Part shown: piece by piece, positions 50,723 through 58,973 of the stretch
Layout of the letters: each line of letters begins with the position of its first letter
Position numbering within the stretch: the first letter of the stretch is position 1
DNA from: Bog-532 sp963830385
GTDB taxonomy: Bacteria; Actinomycetota; Actinomycetes; Streptosporangiales; Streptosporangiaceae
DNA length: 64,000 bases
Assembly (NCBI GenBank): GCA_963830385.1
Contig: CAWHMD010000002.1
Coordinates: 930,001 to 994,000, forward strand
Reading direction: 5' to 3'
The notes under the pieces: model-generated
Seen by the model: only the letters and a program-made list of their open reading frames with translations
Database searches by the model: none
Told to the model about the DNA's origin: nothing
Translations under genes and position numbers: made by a program

Positions 50723-51487
50723 ATGACTCATTTGCTCCCACAGCCCGGCGTCGCTCAGCTCAGCGACAGCGAACTGGCTCGGTGCCTGCAGGATCCCGAT
50801 CGCCATGACTCGGCGCTGGAAACGCTGGTGTACCGCTATCAGGGCATGGTGCGGGCCTTGGCCCACCAGTATCAGCTACCAGCCCAGCACTATGAGGACC
50901 TCACTCAGGTCGGGTACGTGGGCTTGATGAAGGCAATCAACAACTTCAACCCCGCGATCCGGCCTGATCTGAAGCCGTATGCGTGGGCATGTGTGGACGG
51001 GGAGATCAAGCGGTACTTCCGGGACAAACGGTGGCTGATCCGGGTCAGCCGCTCTGACCAGGAACTGTTGCTGGCCGCCAGGAAAGCCCAGCACGAGCTG
51101 GCCGCTGAGATCGGCGGGACCCCTAGCGACGATGACGTTGCCGGCCGACTCAAGGTCACCACCGAGGAACTGCGGCACGCTTACCAGGCGTACCAAGCGT
51201 TCGCACCGGGCTCAATCGACGCACCCGTCTCAGGCGACGGTGAACGGGAAATCAGTGAGCTCATCGGCGCGGAAGATCCGCAGCTGGCCCAATCGGACAC
51301 CATGGATGAGGTCCAGCAGCACTGGAAAGAGCTGCCGACGGTGCAGCGCAAAATTTTGCTCATGCGTTTTTACGGCAACATGACTCAGGCTCAGATCGCG
51401 GACCGGCTGCACTGTTCGCAGATGCACGTGTCCCGGCTGCAGGCCCGTGCTCTGACCTTTTTGCGCACCCGGGTGCAGCCCGGGTGA
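50723..51487 (+). CDS. SigB/SigF-type RNA polymerase sigma factor
   Basis: A 254-residue group 3 sigma factor. Region 2 is LVYRYQGMVRALAHQYQ with YEDLTQVGYVGLMKAINNF and PYAWACVDGEIKRYFRDKRW. Region 3 is LAAEIGGTPSDDDVAGRL. Region 4 is LPTVQRKILLMRFYGNMTQAQIADRL. This is the SigF/SigB group that handles general stress or sporulation in actinomycetes. No anti-sigma kinase or antagonist gene is adjacent, so its control is elsewhere or transcriptional. CAGGAGA precedes the ATG. Confidence 0.92.
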   Translation: MTHLLPQPGVAQLSDSELARCLQDPDRHDSALETLVYRYQGMVRALAHQYQLPAQHYEDLTQVGYVGLMKAINNFNPAIRPDLKPYAWACVDGEIKRYFRDKRWLIRVSRSDQELLLAARKAQHELAAEIGGTPSDDDVAGRLKVTTEELRHAYQAYQAFAPGSIDAPVSGDGEREISELIGAEDPQLAQSDTMDEVQQHWKELPTVQRKILLMRFYGNMTQAQIADRLHCSQMHVSRLQARALTFLRTRVQPG

Positions 51488-51533
51488 CCTGCTCTGCCAG
51501 TGGCGCCCTTCAGACCTGGGCGACATCGGAGTC

Positions 51534-51947
51534 TTAAGGCCGCTGCTGGCCCTCAGCGTTTCCTTGAGCGTCGCTCAGGAGCTGGACGAAGCGCTCCAGG
51601 GTGCCGCTCGTCCGTGTCGTGTCCCCGGGGCTGATCTGGTCGAGGAGCAGTCCGCGCAGGACGGCGATGAGCAGGGTGGCATCGGCGGGATCAGCTTCGG
51701 CGGCCCCAGCGGTGAAGATACGCGCGAACTGGCCGAGCCAGTCCGTGACCATGGCCTCGGCCTGGCCTGAGTACTCCGGCGAGCCGAGCAGGGTCTGGAC
51801 GTAGACCTCGAAGAACAATCGCATGAAACTGGACCGCTCGGGTGCGCTGGCCCAGCCCCAGACGGCGCGGATGAGGTCCGCGCAGGCGACCTCGCCGCTG
51901 GCGGCGGCGCCGGCGAGCAGGACGGACTCGCGGCGACGATCGTGCAC
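51534..51947 (-). pseudogene. C-terminal relic of a TetR-family regulator
   Basis: The 137 residues (ADLIRAVWGWASAPERSSFMRLFFEVYVQTLLG at the core, LIAVLRGLLLDQISPG) look like a TetR ligand-binding domain. No TetR helix-turn-helix precedes it. Its upstream edge runs into the 3' end of an SDR gene on the other strand, so the N-terminus was probably lost by a deletion or rearrangement. Confidence 0.65.
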
Positions 51948-52016
51948 CTGGCCCTGGACGCGACGTACAGCACTGGCAGCGTCGTGACCGTGGACGGCGG
52001 CTACAGCGCCCGCTGA
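51921..52016 (+). pseudogene. C-terminal relic of an SDR gene
   Basis: On the plus strand the last codons read ATIVHLALDATYSTGSVVTVDGG and YSAR before a stop at 52014-52016. That is the normal ending of a short-chain dehydrogenase (…TG-x-V-x-VDGG). The upstream sequence is the antisense of the TetR relic, so only the tail is left. Confidence 0.72.
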
Positions 52017-52025
52017 CCGGGCGGC

Positions 52026-52322
52026 CTATCCGCGCTCCCCCACCGTGCCGGTGCGCGCGAGGGTAGCGAGCAGTTCGCCGATGGTGGGCTGCCGGCTGGC
52101 GGGCTCCGGCAGGGTGCGGTCGGCCCGGATCTGGTACCGGTTGCGGCGGCCGTCCTTGACCTTGACGATGTAACCGTCCTCGATGAGGTCGGTGACGATG
52201 GTGTGAGCGCTGCGCTCGGTGATGCCCAGGACCGCCGCGATATCGCGCAGACGGGCACCCGGGTCGTCGGTGATACACAGGAGGACCCGGGCATGGTTGG
52301 TCAGGAATCCCCACCTTCCCAT
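52026..52322 (-). CDS. small winged-helix (MarR-like) regulator
   Basis: This 98-residue protein is nearly all winged helix: GFLTNHARVLLCITDDPGARLRDIAAVLGITERSAHTIVTDLIEDGYIVKVKDGRRNRYQI. It lacks the long dimer helices of MarR proteins. A palindrome (52340-52356) sits directly upstream of the start and is probably its own operator. Confidence 0.85.
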   Translation of the reverse strand: MGRWGFLTNHARVLLCITDDPGARLRDIAAVLGITERSAHTIVTDLIEDGYIVKVKDGRRNRYQIRADRTLPEPASRQPTIGELLATLARTGTVGERG

Positions 52323-52339
52323 GCCCGGATTGTATCCCT

Positions 52340-52356
52340 AATTCTAGAAAAGAATT
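52340..52356. promoter_or_regulatory. AATTCT-N5-AGAATT palindrome at the regulator promoter
   Basis: AATTCT, five bases, AGAATT, extended by CTA and TAG on the outer sides after short gaps. It begins 18 bp upstream of the winged-helix start codon in a distinctly AT-rich patch. Confidence 0.55.
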
Positions 52357-52546
52357 GCTAGTTTTATCCTTCAGGCATAGAGTCAGAGCAGGGGTCAGCG
52401 ACCAGTCCTCAAGACCGGAACCGTCCGCGGCTGCATCACGACATGCCGAATCACGTGGCCGACGGGCCGCCCGCGGTTCCAGATCGGGCTGCTGGCGGCG
52501 TCCCGGCGGCACCGCCGGATCCCCTCTTCCGGAAGAAGGTCCGCAG

Positions 52547-52951
52547 GTGACCGAGCAAGTCATCCACCTCCCCTACGTAGCGGGCGCGCGCCCGCGCTCG
52601 TCCCCTCATCGACCGCCCCGCCCGGCCAGCGAGCCCCTGTCAGCGGCTGGGCGGGGCGCCCGCACCCTCGGCTCCCGGACCACGGCCGGGCGGCAGGACC
52701 CCACCGGAATACAGCGGGCGAGCACGGCCACACCCGGCCCACGCCAGGCAGACAGCGCCGCTCTGCACCCGGCGAAGGGCGACCGGGACGGCACGACGTC
52801 GTTTCATTGCAGCGGCTGCGGGACCGCCGCACGGTTCACCCACAACGATCAGCGGTACGGGCGGCTGGTGCACCGCTTCCTGGACGAGCACGGGCAGTGC
52901 GGCAGAGCGGTGGAGATTGCACCGGGCTCGTCCACGTCCGCCGTTTCATGA
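52547..52951 (+). CDS. hypothetical protein with a possible zinc-binding C-terminus
   Basis: GTG at 52547 with GGAAGAAGGT upstream opens 134 residues. The first ~80 are low-complexity and Arg/Pro/Thr-rich and may not be real protein. The end TTSFHCSGCGTAARFTHNDQ with HGQCGRAVEI shows a CxxC plus further Cys/His, suggesting a zinc-binding fold. Whether translation begins at 52547 or later is unsure. Confidence 0.45.
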   Translation: MTEQVIHLPYVAGARPRSSPHRPPRPASEPLSAAGRGARTLGSRTTAGRQDPTGIQRASTATPGPRQADSAALHPAKGDRDGTTSFHCSGCGTAARFTHNDQRYGRLVHRFLDEHGQCGRAVEIAPGSSTSAVS

Positions 52952-52983
52952 CCACCCAGCCTGCCGTGGTGGTGTCATGACCG

Positions 52984-53211
52984 ATGGCTGACCGTTCCAG
53001 GCCCCGGCGCGTCATTGCCGGAAGCCCGTTCAACGCCCCGCCCAAGCCAGAACCGCCGGCCGAGCAGTACGCGCCGCAGGACCGGGTGACGCACGACCGG
53101 TACGGCCTCGGCCGCGTCCTTGCCGTCGAGGACGGCACCTCCCTGATCGTCGACTTCGGCCCGCAGCTGGTCCGAATCCGGATTCCATGTCCCAGAATGA
53201 CCAAACTGTGA
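52984..53211 (+). CDS. small conserved protein with a CarD/UvrD-tail-like motif
   Basis: This 75-residue protein has a Pro-rich start, then APQDRVTHDRYGLGRVLAVEDGTSLIVDFG. That stretch resembles the small beta fold at the end of UvrD/PcrA helicases and CarD-type RNA polymerase-binding domains. It may contact RNA polymerase or DNA repair proteins; this is inferred from that short similarity only. Confidence 0.65.
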   Translation: MADRSRPRRVIAGSPFNAPPKPEPPAEQYAPQDRVTHDRYGLGRVLAVEDGTSLIVDFGPQLVRIRIPCPRMTKL

Positions 53212-53230
53212 CGCCGGACGGGAGACAACC

Positions 53231-53488
53231 GTGAGTGATTTCTACGGGATCAGACCCGGTGCCATCCCAGGCTTCGCCGAAGCCGGTGCCGGTCAGTTCG
53301 TGGATGTACGGAGCCTGCCGGAGGTCACCGTGCAGCACATGCTCAAGTTCATGAAAAAGCTCCACGACATGCACGAGACCGACCCGCTCGCGTTCGAGGT
53401 GTGCGTCCGGCATGTCGCTTCAGAGATCGAGGACCAGCGCCGGCAGGAAGGGAAAACCGACCCGCGAGAGGGCCAAGCTCCCGGATAA
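53231..53488 (+). CDS. hypothetical protein
   Basis: An 85-residue protein starting MSDFYGIRPGAIPGFAEAG and with HMLKFMKKLHDMHETDPLAFEVC, a Met-rich amphipathic helix. The end is polar. It lies 19 bp after the previous gene on the same strand and is probably co-transcribed. I know no family for it. Confidence 0.6.
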   Translation: MSDFYGIRPGAIPGFAEAGAGQFVDVRSLPEVTVQHMLKFMKKLHDMHETDPLAFEVCVRHVASEIEDQRRQEGKTDPREGQAPG

Positions 53489-53526
53489 CCGGCCGGGGAC
53501 CGCCTGGCGACAGGCGCCCCGCACGG

Positions 53527-53889
53527 TCATGTCTGGGCGTTGCCAGGTGGGCCGGTCAGGTCGACGGTGACGTCGAGGGTGCCCGCGTGGACGGTGAGCT
53601 TAAGGCCGTTGCTGTTTCCGATCGTGACTCCGCCGTCACGCGGGACGGTCGCACCGCCGCGGCCCGGGTATGAGATCGCCGCGCCGGTCAGATCGCAATC
53701 GGCATGCCGCACCGTCACCGGCACCTTCCGGACCACCACCTGGATGCCGGGGTGTCCGCAGGCCGGCCGGAACTCGGGCGGCACGGCCGGGTGGCCGCTC
53801 GCTCCCGGGCTCCCGCACGCGGCGATGATCGGCACCACCAGCGCTACCGCCAGCCCAGCGGAGCCGAGGCGGCCAGCCAACCTCTTCAC
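53527..53889 (-). CDS. putative lipoprotein
   Basis: A 120-residue protein with a lipoprotein signal: basic MKRLAGRLG, hydrophobic core, and the lipobox IIAAC with Cys near 25. The mature part is a small beta-rich domain (VVVRKVPVTVRHADCDLTGAAI, GVTIGNSNGLKLTVHAGTLDVTVDL). It should be anchored to the outer face of the membrane. Function unknown. Confidence 0.78.
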   Translation of the reverse strand: MKRLAGRLGSAGLAVALVVPIIAACGSPGASGHPAVPPEFRPACGHPGIQVVVRKVPVTVRHADCDLTGAAISYPGRGGATVPRDGGVTIGNSNGLKLTVHAGTLDVTVDLTGPPGNAQT

Positions 53890-54341
53890 ACCCTGTACGA
53901 CGCGGTAACCGCTCGCCCGGTTGCGTTCTGGAGCCCGCGGCCGGTACCGCCAGGCGTGCGAACCGGTGGTGAATCCGTTGCCGACAAACGTTTGCTAATG
54001 AATACTCACCGGTAATTTAATGCCGGGTTTTGCATTGATTTGAAGGTTCATCCACCTAGTTTTTACCGCCCAGCGTAACAATTCAACTCCGCATAACTAC
54101 CTGACTAGACATCCAGTCATGAGGGTTGTCCCATTGCGACAATTAATGCCGGACTGGTGTAATAAGGACTAATCTTTAAGACAGTTATCTCCGGCCGATC
54201 GGGCACCTGACCAGCCTCAGGCCCACCCGGGCGCCACGCCGGGCGCAATTGGCCTAGAGTTAGGTAAAACTGAAGAATTGAAATGATAAAACAGAGTAGC
54301 GAAGCGATTGAGTGGTCAACGAACGGGCAGGGGGGCTGTCA
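53890..54341. other. AT-rich promoter region of the lipoprotein and GntR genes
   Basis: No gene is seen. The last 350 bases are unusually AT-rich for this genome. GACTAGACATCCAGTC near 54102 is a small inverted repeat (GACT/AGTC) with the same core as the sites downstream of the GntR gene. Confidence 0.5.
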
Positions 54342-55073
54342 ATGCCGTATGAGTACACGCCCCCGAAGTACGCCCAACTGATACAGGAGATCCAGCGCCG
54401 GATCGAGTCGGGTGAATATCCGGCTGGCTCACCGCTGCCGAGCGAGCATCAGCTCAGCCAGATGTTCCACGTGGCCCGGGCGACCGTCGCCCGGGCTCTG
54501 CAGGTGCTGCGCCAGGACGGCTGGATCGTGACCCAGCAGGGCCGCGGCAGCTTCGCCCGCGGGCGCCCGCCGTGGATTGCGCTGAAGTCGAGGACGGCCG
54601 AGGGCGCCGGGCTCGACCGGGACGAGGCCGCCGAGCAGGGTGATCCGGTCGAGGTCGACGTCCGGGTGCCGTCAGCCCGCGTGGCCGAGATCCTCGGCGG
54701 CGACAGCGACCGCCCGGTACTGGTCCGGCAGCGCCTGCTGCGAGCCGGCCAGGATGCCTGCGAGCTGGTCTCCTGGTGGGTCCCGGCCGACCTCGCCGAC
54801 GGCACCGGGCTGGCCGACCCAGAGCTCATCACGGGCGGCGTCCTCAAGCACCTGGCCCAGCGGAAGGGCGTGCGGGTCCACCACGTCGTCGAGCAGATCG
54901 CCGCCCGGCACCCCACCGCCCGTGAGGTCAGGCTGCTGGACGTCGAAGAGACGGCCGCCATGCTGGTCATGTACCTGGCGGCCCACGACGTCAATGACAC
55001 GCCCATCCTGGTCCTGCAGGTAGTGATGCCCGGTCGCGAGCAGGAGCTCGAGAACGTTTATCCCCTCACCTGA
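54342..55073 (+). CDS. GntR-family (HutC/UTRA type) regulator
   Basis: A 243-residue regulator. The N-terminal winged helix has YAQLIQEIQRRIESGEYPAGSPLPSEHQLSQMF and VARATVARALQVLRQDGWI, TQQGRGSF. The C-terminal UTRA domain (VLVRQRLLRAG, VLKHLAQRKGVRVHHVVEQI, ILVLQVVMPG) binds small ligands. GGGGGG lies seven bases before the ATG at 54342. It is the last gene before the gas vesicle operon on the same strand and is surrounded by GACTAG/TAGTCAA motifs, so it may regulate itself and gvp. Confidence 0.87.
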   Translation: MPYEYTPPKYAQLIQEIQRRIESGEYPAGSPLPSEHQLSQMFHVARATVARALQVLRQDGWIVTQQGRGSFARGRPPWIALKSRTAEGAGLDRDEAAEQGDPVEVDVRVPSARVAEILGGDSDRPVLVRQRLLRAGQDACELVSWWVPADLADGTGLADPELITGGVLKHLAQRKGVRVHHVVEQIAARHPTAREVRLLDVEETAAMLVMYLAAHDVNDTPILVLQVVMPGREQELENVYPLT

Positions 55074-55574
55074 TTACTAAACCGGTCAAGTAGTCAAGTT
55101 GATTGGCCGGATAGTCAAGTTTGATTTGACGATCGGATCAGGCCTCAGCGCCGCTTTTGAATTGGACCGATGGCGAGCGGACGGTCGCCTAGTCAACTAG
55201 TTAGCCAGCGTGGTATTACCCTTTCAGGTTTTTTATTAAATGCAAGCTCTGGCCGCTGGAGACCAGTTGACTAGTCATATGCCGTTGCCGCATCCAGCTT
55301 CTTCGGGAACCGGTAGATGGGCTCTGACCTGCAGCGATGACCGCCTCTAGCGAGTAGGTCAGCGAAAGAGCCAACTCGTCGGCCATTTTATTGACCGATC
55401 CGTTTTAGCGCGATTAGCCGGGGTAGGCGTGGCTATCGACTGCCTGAAATGGCAAGAATAGGAAAACAGGAGAAGGGGGGGCCTGGTGTCCGTAGGGACA
55501 GTGATGACGTTCCCGGCTTGTATAGAGGCGACCGGTGAACTCCTGCCCCGTTCAACAGCTAAGGAGGAACGGCT
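55074..55574. promoter_or_regulatory. AT-rich control region with clustered TAGTCAA motifs before the gas vesicle operon
   Basis: TAGTCAAG occurs at 55091 and 55112, preceded by GGTCAAG at 55084. CTAGT-CA-ACTAG (55189-55200) overlaps the palindrome AACTAGTT. GACTAGTC (55269-55276) is another palindrome. The first gvp gene follows at 55575 with AAGGAGG as ribosome site. The cluster is the best candidate for GntR binding, and the whole 500 bp contains no gene. Confidence 0.6.
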
Positions 55575-56369
55575 ATGAAGGGGACACAGGCCGCGCTAGC
55601 AGTGGGAGTTGGATATCTCCTAGGGCGGCGGAAGAAGCGGAAGCTGGCGATGATGATCGCGGCCGGCGCCGCCGCGGGCGGGACGGTTGGTGTCAGCAAG
55701 CTCGGGCCGATCGCTATGAAGCGCGGCACCAAGATGCTCGCCAAGACCGACCTCGCCGGTGTGCTCGGCCCACAGGTCGGCGAGATCGTAGACACGATCC
55801 GCGGTGACCTGCTGGACGCCAGCAAGGCGGCGGCGACCTCCGCCGTCACCAGCCGACTGGACTCGTTCAGCGACAACCTGCACTCGCGGGCCGAGACCCT
55901 GCGTAATCCCGAAGCGGCCGTCGGCGAAGCGGGCGAGAAGGTTGGCCAGGCAGGCGAGCAGGCCACCCAGACCGCGGGACGAGCCGGCCAGGCCGCTGGC
56001 CGGGCGGGCGGCCGCCTGCGGCGCCGCGGCCGGGATGAGGACGCAGACGCCCAGGCCGACGGAGACGCCCAGGCCGACGACGAGGCGGCCGATTACGACG
56101 AGGCGGATGAGCCCGAAGAGGATCGCGACAACGGCCGCCGAGAGCGCCGCCGGCCGCGGCGCCGGGACGATGCGCGCGCCGAGTCCGATGAGGCCGATGA
56201 GCCCGACGACGAGTACGACGAGGAAGAGCCCGCTGAAGATCAGCTGGACGACGACGTACAAGAAGACGTACCAGAAGACGAGTCCGGTGAGCCTGACGAA
56301 GATGCGGAGGAGCCGGCCCCGCGCCGCCGCCGGTCCAGCCGCTCGCCAGTCGCCCGGACCGGGAGGTAA
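55575..56369 (+). CDS. gas-vesicle-cluster protein with acidic tail (GvpY-like)
   Basis: The 264-residue protein begins AALAVGVGYLLGRRKKRKLAMM, a glycine-zipper-like helix with basic end, then an amphipathic helical part (residues 60-130). The last ~130 residues are mostly Asp, Glu, Arg and Ala. Proteins of this type head actinobacterial gvp clusters (one is called GvpY in Streptomyces), but no function is established. The tail may act as a disordered scaffold. It is the first gene of the operon and lies 5 bp before the next. Confidence 0.7.
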   Translation: MKGTQAALAVGVGYLLGRRKKRKLAMMIAAGAAAGGTVGVSKLGPIAMKRGTKMLAKTDLAGVLGPQVGEIVDTIRGDLLDASKAAATSAVTSRLDSFSDNLHSRAETLRNPEAAVGEAGEKVGQAGEQATQTAGRAGQAAGRAGGRLRRRGRDEDADAQADGDAQADDEAADYDEADEPEEDRDNGRRERRRPRRRDDARAESDEADEPDDEYDEEEPAEDQLDDDVQEDVPEDESGEPDEDAEEPAPRRRRSSRSPVARTGR

Positions 56370-56374
56370 CCGTC

Positions 56375-57514
56375 ATGGCGCAAGAGCAACCGGATAGTCG
56401 CAGCGGACCCATGGACCGGCTCAAGGGCGAGGCTCGGGGCCTGGTCGGCGCGCTCGGAGACCGTGCCCTCTCATCGGTACGCGACCGGGTCGAGGGCGTG
56501 TCCAGCCGCCTGACCGATTACGTCGAGGGCGGCGGCGGCCCGGGGGTCATGGCCGCCTTTACCGGGGCGCGCAACCTGGCCGAGGGCAAGTCACCGGGCC
56601 GATCGGCGCTCGGCGCCGGCGTGGCCGGCGTCAAGGAAAAGGTGGCCGGGCTGTTCGGCCGTCGCGGCAAGGGCGGCGGCGGCAAGAAGCTCAAGGTCAC
56701 GAACATCGTCGAGTCCATCGACGTGGGCGTCCCGCTCAGGGCCACGTACAACCAGTGGACGCAGTACAGCGACCTGCCGAAGTTCACCAAGAAGCTGGAG
56801 AGCGTCGACGAGACCGAGGAGGGCAAGACCAACTGGAAGGCGCAGGTGTTCTGGTCTCACCGCACCTGGGAGGCCACGATCATCGAGCAGGTGCCGGACG
56901 ACCGGATCATCTGGCGTTCCAAGGGCCAGAAGGGCCACGTCGACGGGGCGATCACCTTCCACGAGCTGACCCCGAACCTGACCCGGATCCTGCTGGTACT
57001 GGAGTACACCCCGCAGGGCATGTTCGAGCGGACCGGGAACCTGTGGCGGGCCCAGGGGCGACGGGCCCGCCTGGAGTTCAAGCACTTCGGGCGCTACATG
57101 ATGACCGAGGGAGTGCTGCACACCGACGACGTCGAGGGCTACCGCGGCACCATTCACGACAGCGAGGTCGTCGAAAGCCACGAGGACGCGCTGGCGCGGG
57201 AGGAGCGCGAAGGCTCCGACCAGGACACCGACGAGCCGGACACCGGCCAGGACTCGGCCGAGCAGGACTCCGGCCAGGACTCGGCCGAAGAGGACTCGGC
57301 CGAGCAGGACACCGACGAGCAGAGTTCCGGCCGGGACGAAGCTGACGAAGCTGACGAAGCTGACGAAGACCAGGCCGACGAAGACCAGGCCGGGGAATCC
57401 AGCAACGGCCGGCCTCGCACGGCGGCTCGCAGCCGCCGGTCTTCCGCTCCCCGGGCCTCCGGTACCGGCAGCGGCGACGGACGCCGGCGGCGGGCCGGCA
57501 CCAGGACGCGATGA
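56375..57514 (+). CDS. SRPBCC-domain gas-vesicle-cluster protein (GvpZ-like)
   Basis: The 379-residue protein has a helical N-terminus (MDRLKGEARGLVGALGDRAL). A START/SRPBCC domain spans about 105-260 (IVESIDVGVPLRATYNQWTQYSDLPKFTKKLESVDE, FWSHRTWEATIIEQVPDDRIIWRS, GAITFHELTPNLTRILLVLEY). The long acidic tail contains DEADEADEADED repeats. SRPBCC folds hold hydrophobic ligands or interfaces. In gvp clusters of Streptomyces the corresponding gene is named gvpZ; its role is not known. Confidence 0.75.
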   Translation: MAQEQPDSRSGPMDRLKGEARGLVGALGDRALSSVRDRVEGVSSRLTDYVEGGGGPGVMAAFTGARNLAEGKSPGRSALGAGVAGVKEKVAGLFGRRGKGGGGKKLKVTNIVESIDVGVPLRATYNQWTQYSDLPKFTKKLESVDETEEGKTNWKAQVFWSHRTWEATIIEQVPDDRIIWRSKGQKGHVDGAITFHELTPNLTRILLVLEYTPQGMFERTGNLWRAQGRRARLEFKHFGRYMMTEGVLHTDDVEGYRGTIHDSEVVESHEDALAREEREGSDQDTDEPDTGQDSAEQDSGQDSAEEDSAEQDTDEQSSGRDEADEADEADEDQADEDQAGESSNGRPRTAARSRRSSAPRASGTGSGDGRRRRAGTRTR

Positions 57515-57525
57515 GGAGCTGACAC

Positions 57526-57921
57526 ATGACGGTATCGACGCAGCAAGGTGGCGCCGGCTCGCCACAGTCGTCAAGCCTGGCTGACGTTATCGACACGATC
57601 CTGGACAAGGGTCTGGTCATCGACGCCTACGTCCGGGTGTCGCTGGTGGGTATCGAGGTGCTCACCATCGACGCCCGGGTGGTCGTGGCCAGCGTGGACA
57701 CCTATCTGCGGTTCGCCGAAGCGGTCAACCGGCTCGACATCAGCCAGGAAAAGGAAGGCCTGCCCGGCCTCGTCGGCGACATGGAGCAGGGCGGGGCGAG
57801 CCGTAAGACCCAGGGCGCCCTGGAAGGAGCCGGGCAGAAGATCAAGGACTTCATCGGCGACGACGACGAGGACGACGAGGAAGCCCGGAGTTCTCCGCGA
57901 AGCCGACGGGGAGGGAAGTGA
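57526..57921 (+). CDS. gvpA: gas vesicle structural protein GvpA
   Basis: The main shell protein. The conserved core is at residues 17-70: SLADVIDTILDKGLVIDAYVRVSLVGIEVLTIDARVVVASVDTYLRF, the alpha-beta-beta-alpha rib unit. At 131 residues it is longer than classic GvpA (~70) because of an acidic/basic tail (FIGDDDEDDEEARSS). A GAGGAG-like ribosome site precedes the ATG. Two further GvpA-like genes (gvpJ, gvpS) lie downstream and are minor paralogues. Confidence 0.92.
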   Translation: MTVSTQQGGAGSPQSSSLADVIDTILDKGLVIDAYVRVSLVGIEVLTIDARVVVASVDTYLRFAEAVNRLDISQEKEGLPGLVGDMEQGGASRKTQGALEGAGQKIKDFIGDDDEDDEEARSSPRSRRGGK

Positions 57922-57922
57922 C

Positions 57923-58711
57923 GTGTCCTCAGCACCACCAGAGTCCGAGTCCGCGACCGGCCAGCAGACCGGCTGCTACGTGTACGGCATCCTGCCGGGC
58001 GACGTCGAGCTGGTCGATGACATCACCGGCGTCGGAGATCGGGAAGTGAAGCTGGTGCGCAGCGACGCGCTGGCTGCCCTGGCCAGTGAGGTGGACCTGG
58101 TTGGGCCGATCGGCACACCCCAGGATCTCCAGGTCCACCAGCGGCTGCTCGATCTGGTCGCGGCCGTCGCCCCGGTGCTGCCGTTGCGTTTCGGCGCGGT
58201 ACTGGACAGCGAAGATGCGGTCCGGGCGGAACTGCTCGAAGCTCACCAGGACGAATTCATCGCGGCCTTGCGGGAGCTCGAGGGCCGGGCCGAGTTCATG
58301 GTGAAGGGCCGCTACGACGAGTCGGCCCTCCTCGAGCAGATCCTCTCCCAGGACCCGGCGGCGGCCGGCCTCCGAGAGCAGATCCGCGGCAAGGACGCCG
58401 ACGCCACCCGGCAGGAAAGGATGCAGCTCGGAGAGATCATCAGCAATGCGGTCAGCGTCCAGCGCGACCAGGACACGCAGGAACTGCTCTCTCGCATGAG
58501 CGATCACAGCGTGGCCAGCCTGGTCCGGGACCCGACCCACGAACTCGACGCGGTCAACGTCGCCTTCCTGCTCGATGGTGACCAGGAAGAGGAGCTCAAT
58601 CAGGTCGTCGAGGACCTCCGCATCGACTGGGACAAGCGAGTCGAGTTGCGAGTGCTGGGACCGATGGCACCGTACGACTTCGTGATTCCCAGCCAGGGAA
58701 CGGCGGGCTGA
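57923..58711 (+). CDS. gvpF: gas vesicle accessory protein GvpF
   Basis: A 262-residue GvpL/GvpF-family protein. It has CYVYGILPGDVELVDDITGVGD at the start, VAPVLPLRFGAVLDSEDAVR, AEFMVKGRYDESALLEQIL, and the C-terminal NVAFLLDGDQEEEL with LRVLGPMAPYDFV. GvpF binds GvpA and initiates gas vesicle assembly. GTG start two bases after the gvpA stop. It is paralogous to gvpL downstream. Confidence 0.92.
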   Translation: MSSAPPESESATGQQTGCYVYGILPGDVELVDDITGVGDREVKLVRSDALAALASEVDLVGPIGTPQDLQVHQRLLDLVAAVAPVLPLRFGAVLDSEDAVRAELLEAHQDEFIAALRELEGRAEFMVKGRYDESALLEQILSQDPAAAGLREQIRGKDADATRQERMQLGEIISNAVSVQRDQDTQELLSRMSDHSVASLVRDPTHELDAVNVAFLLDGDQEEELNQVVEDLRIDWDKRVELRVLGPMAPYDFVIPSQGTAG

Positions 58712-58712
58712 C

Positions 58713-58940
58713 GTGGGCCTCCTGACCCTTCCCTTCCGGCTGCCGTTCCTGCCGGCCAAGGGAGTCGTGCGGCTGGCGGAACTCATCCAGGACGAGGCTG
58801 AGCGGACATTCCACGATCCGGCCACCATCCGTCACGAACTCGAACGGATCGACGAAGCGCGGATGGCGGGTGAGATCACCGACGACGAAGCCACACAACT
58901 GCAGCAAGAGGTCGTGGCCCGCCTCACCCCCGGCGGGTGA
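58713..58940 (+). CDS. gvpG: gas vesicle protein GvpG
   Basis: This 75-residue protein has the GvpG pattern: LLTLPFRLPFLPAKGVVRLAELIQDEAE followed by a charged helix (IRHELERIDEARMAGEITDDEATQLQQEV). GvpG joins GvpF and GvpL in the assembly complex. GTG start two bases after gvpF. Confidence 0.9.
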   Translation: MGLLTLPFRLPFLPAKGVVRLAELIQDEAERTFHDPATIRHELERIDEARMAGEITDDEATQLQQEVVARLTPGG

Positions 58941-58973
58941 GTGCTCCGGCCGCACCGAGCAGTGGAGATGGAC

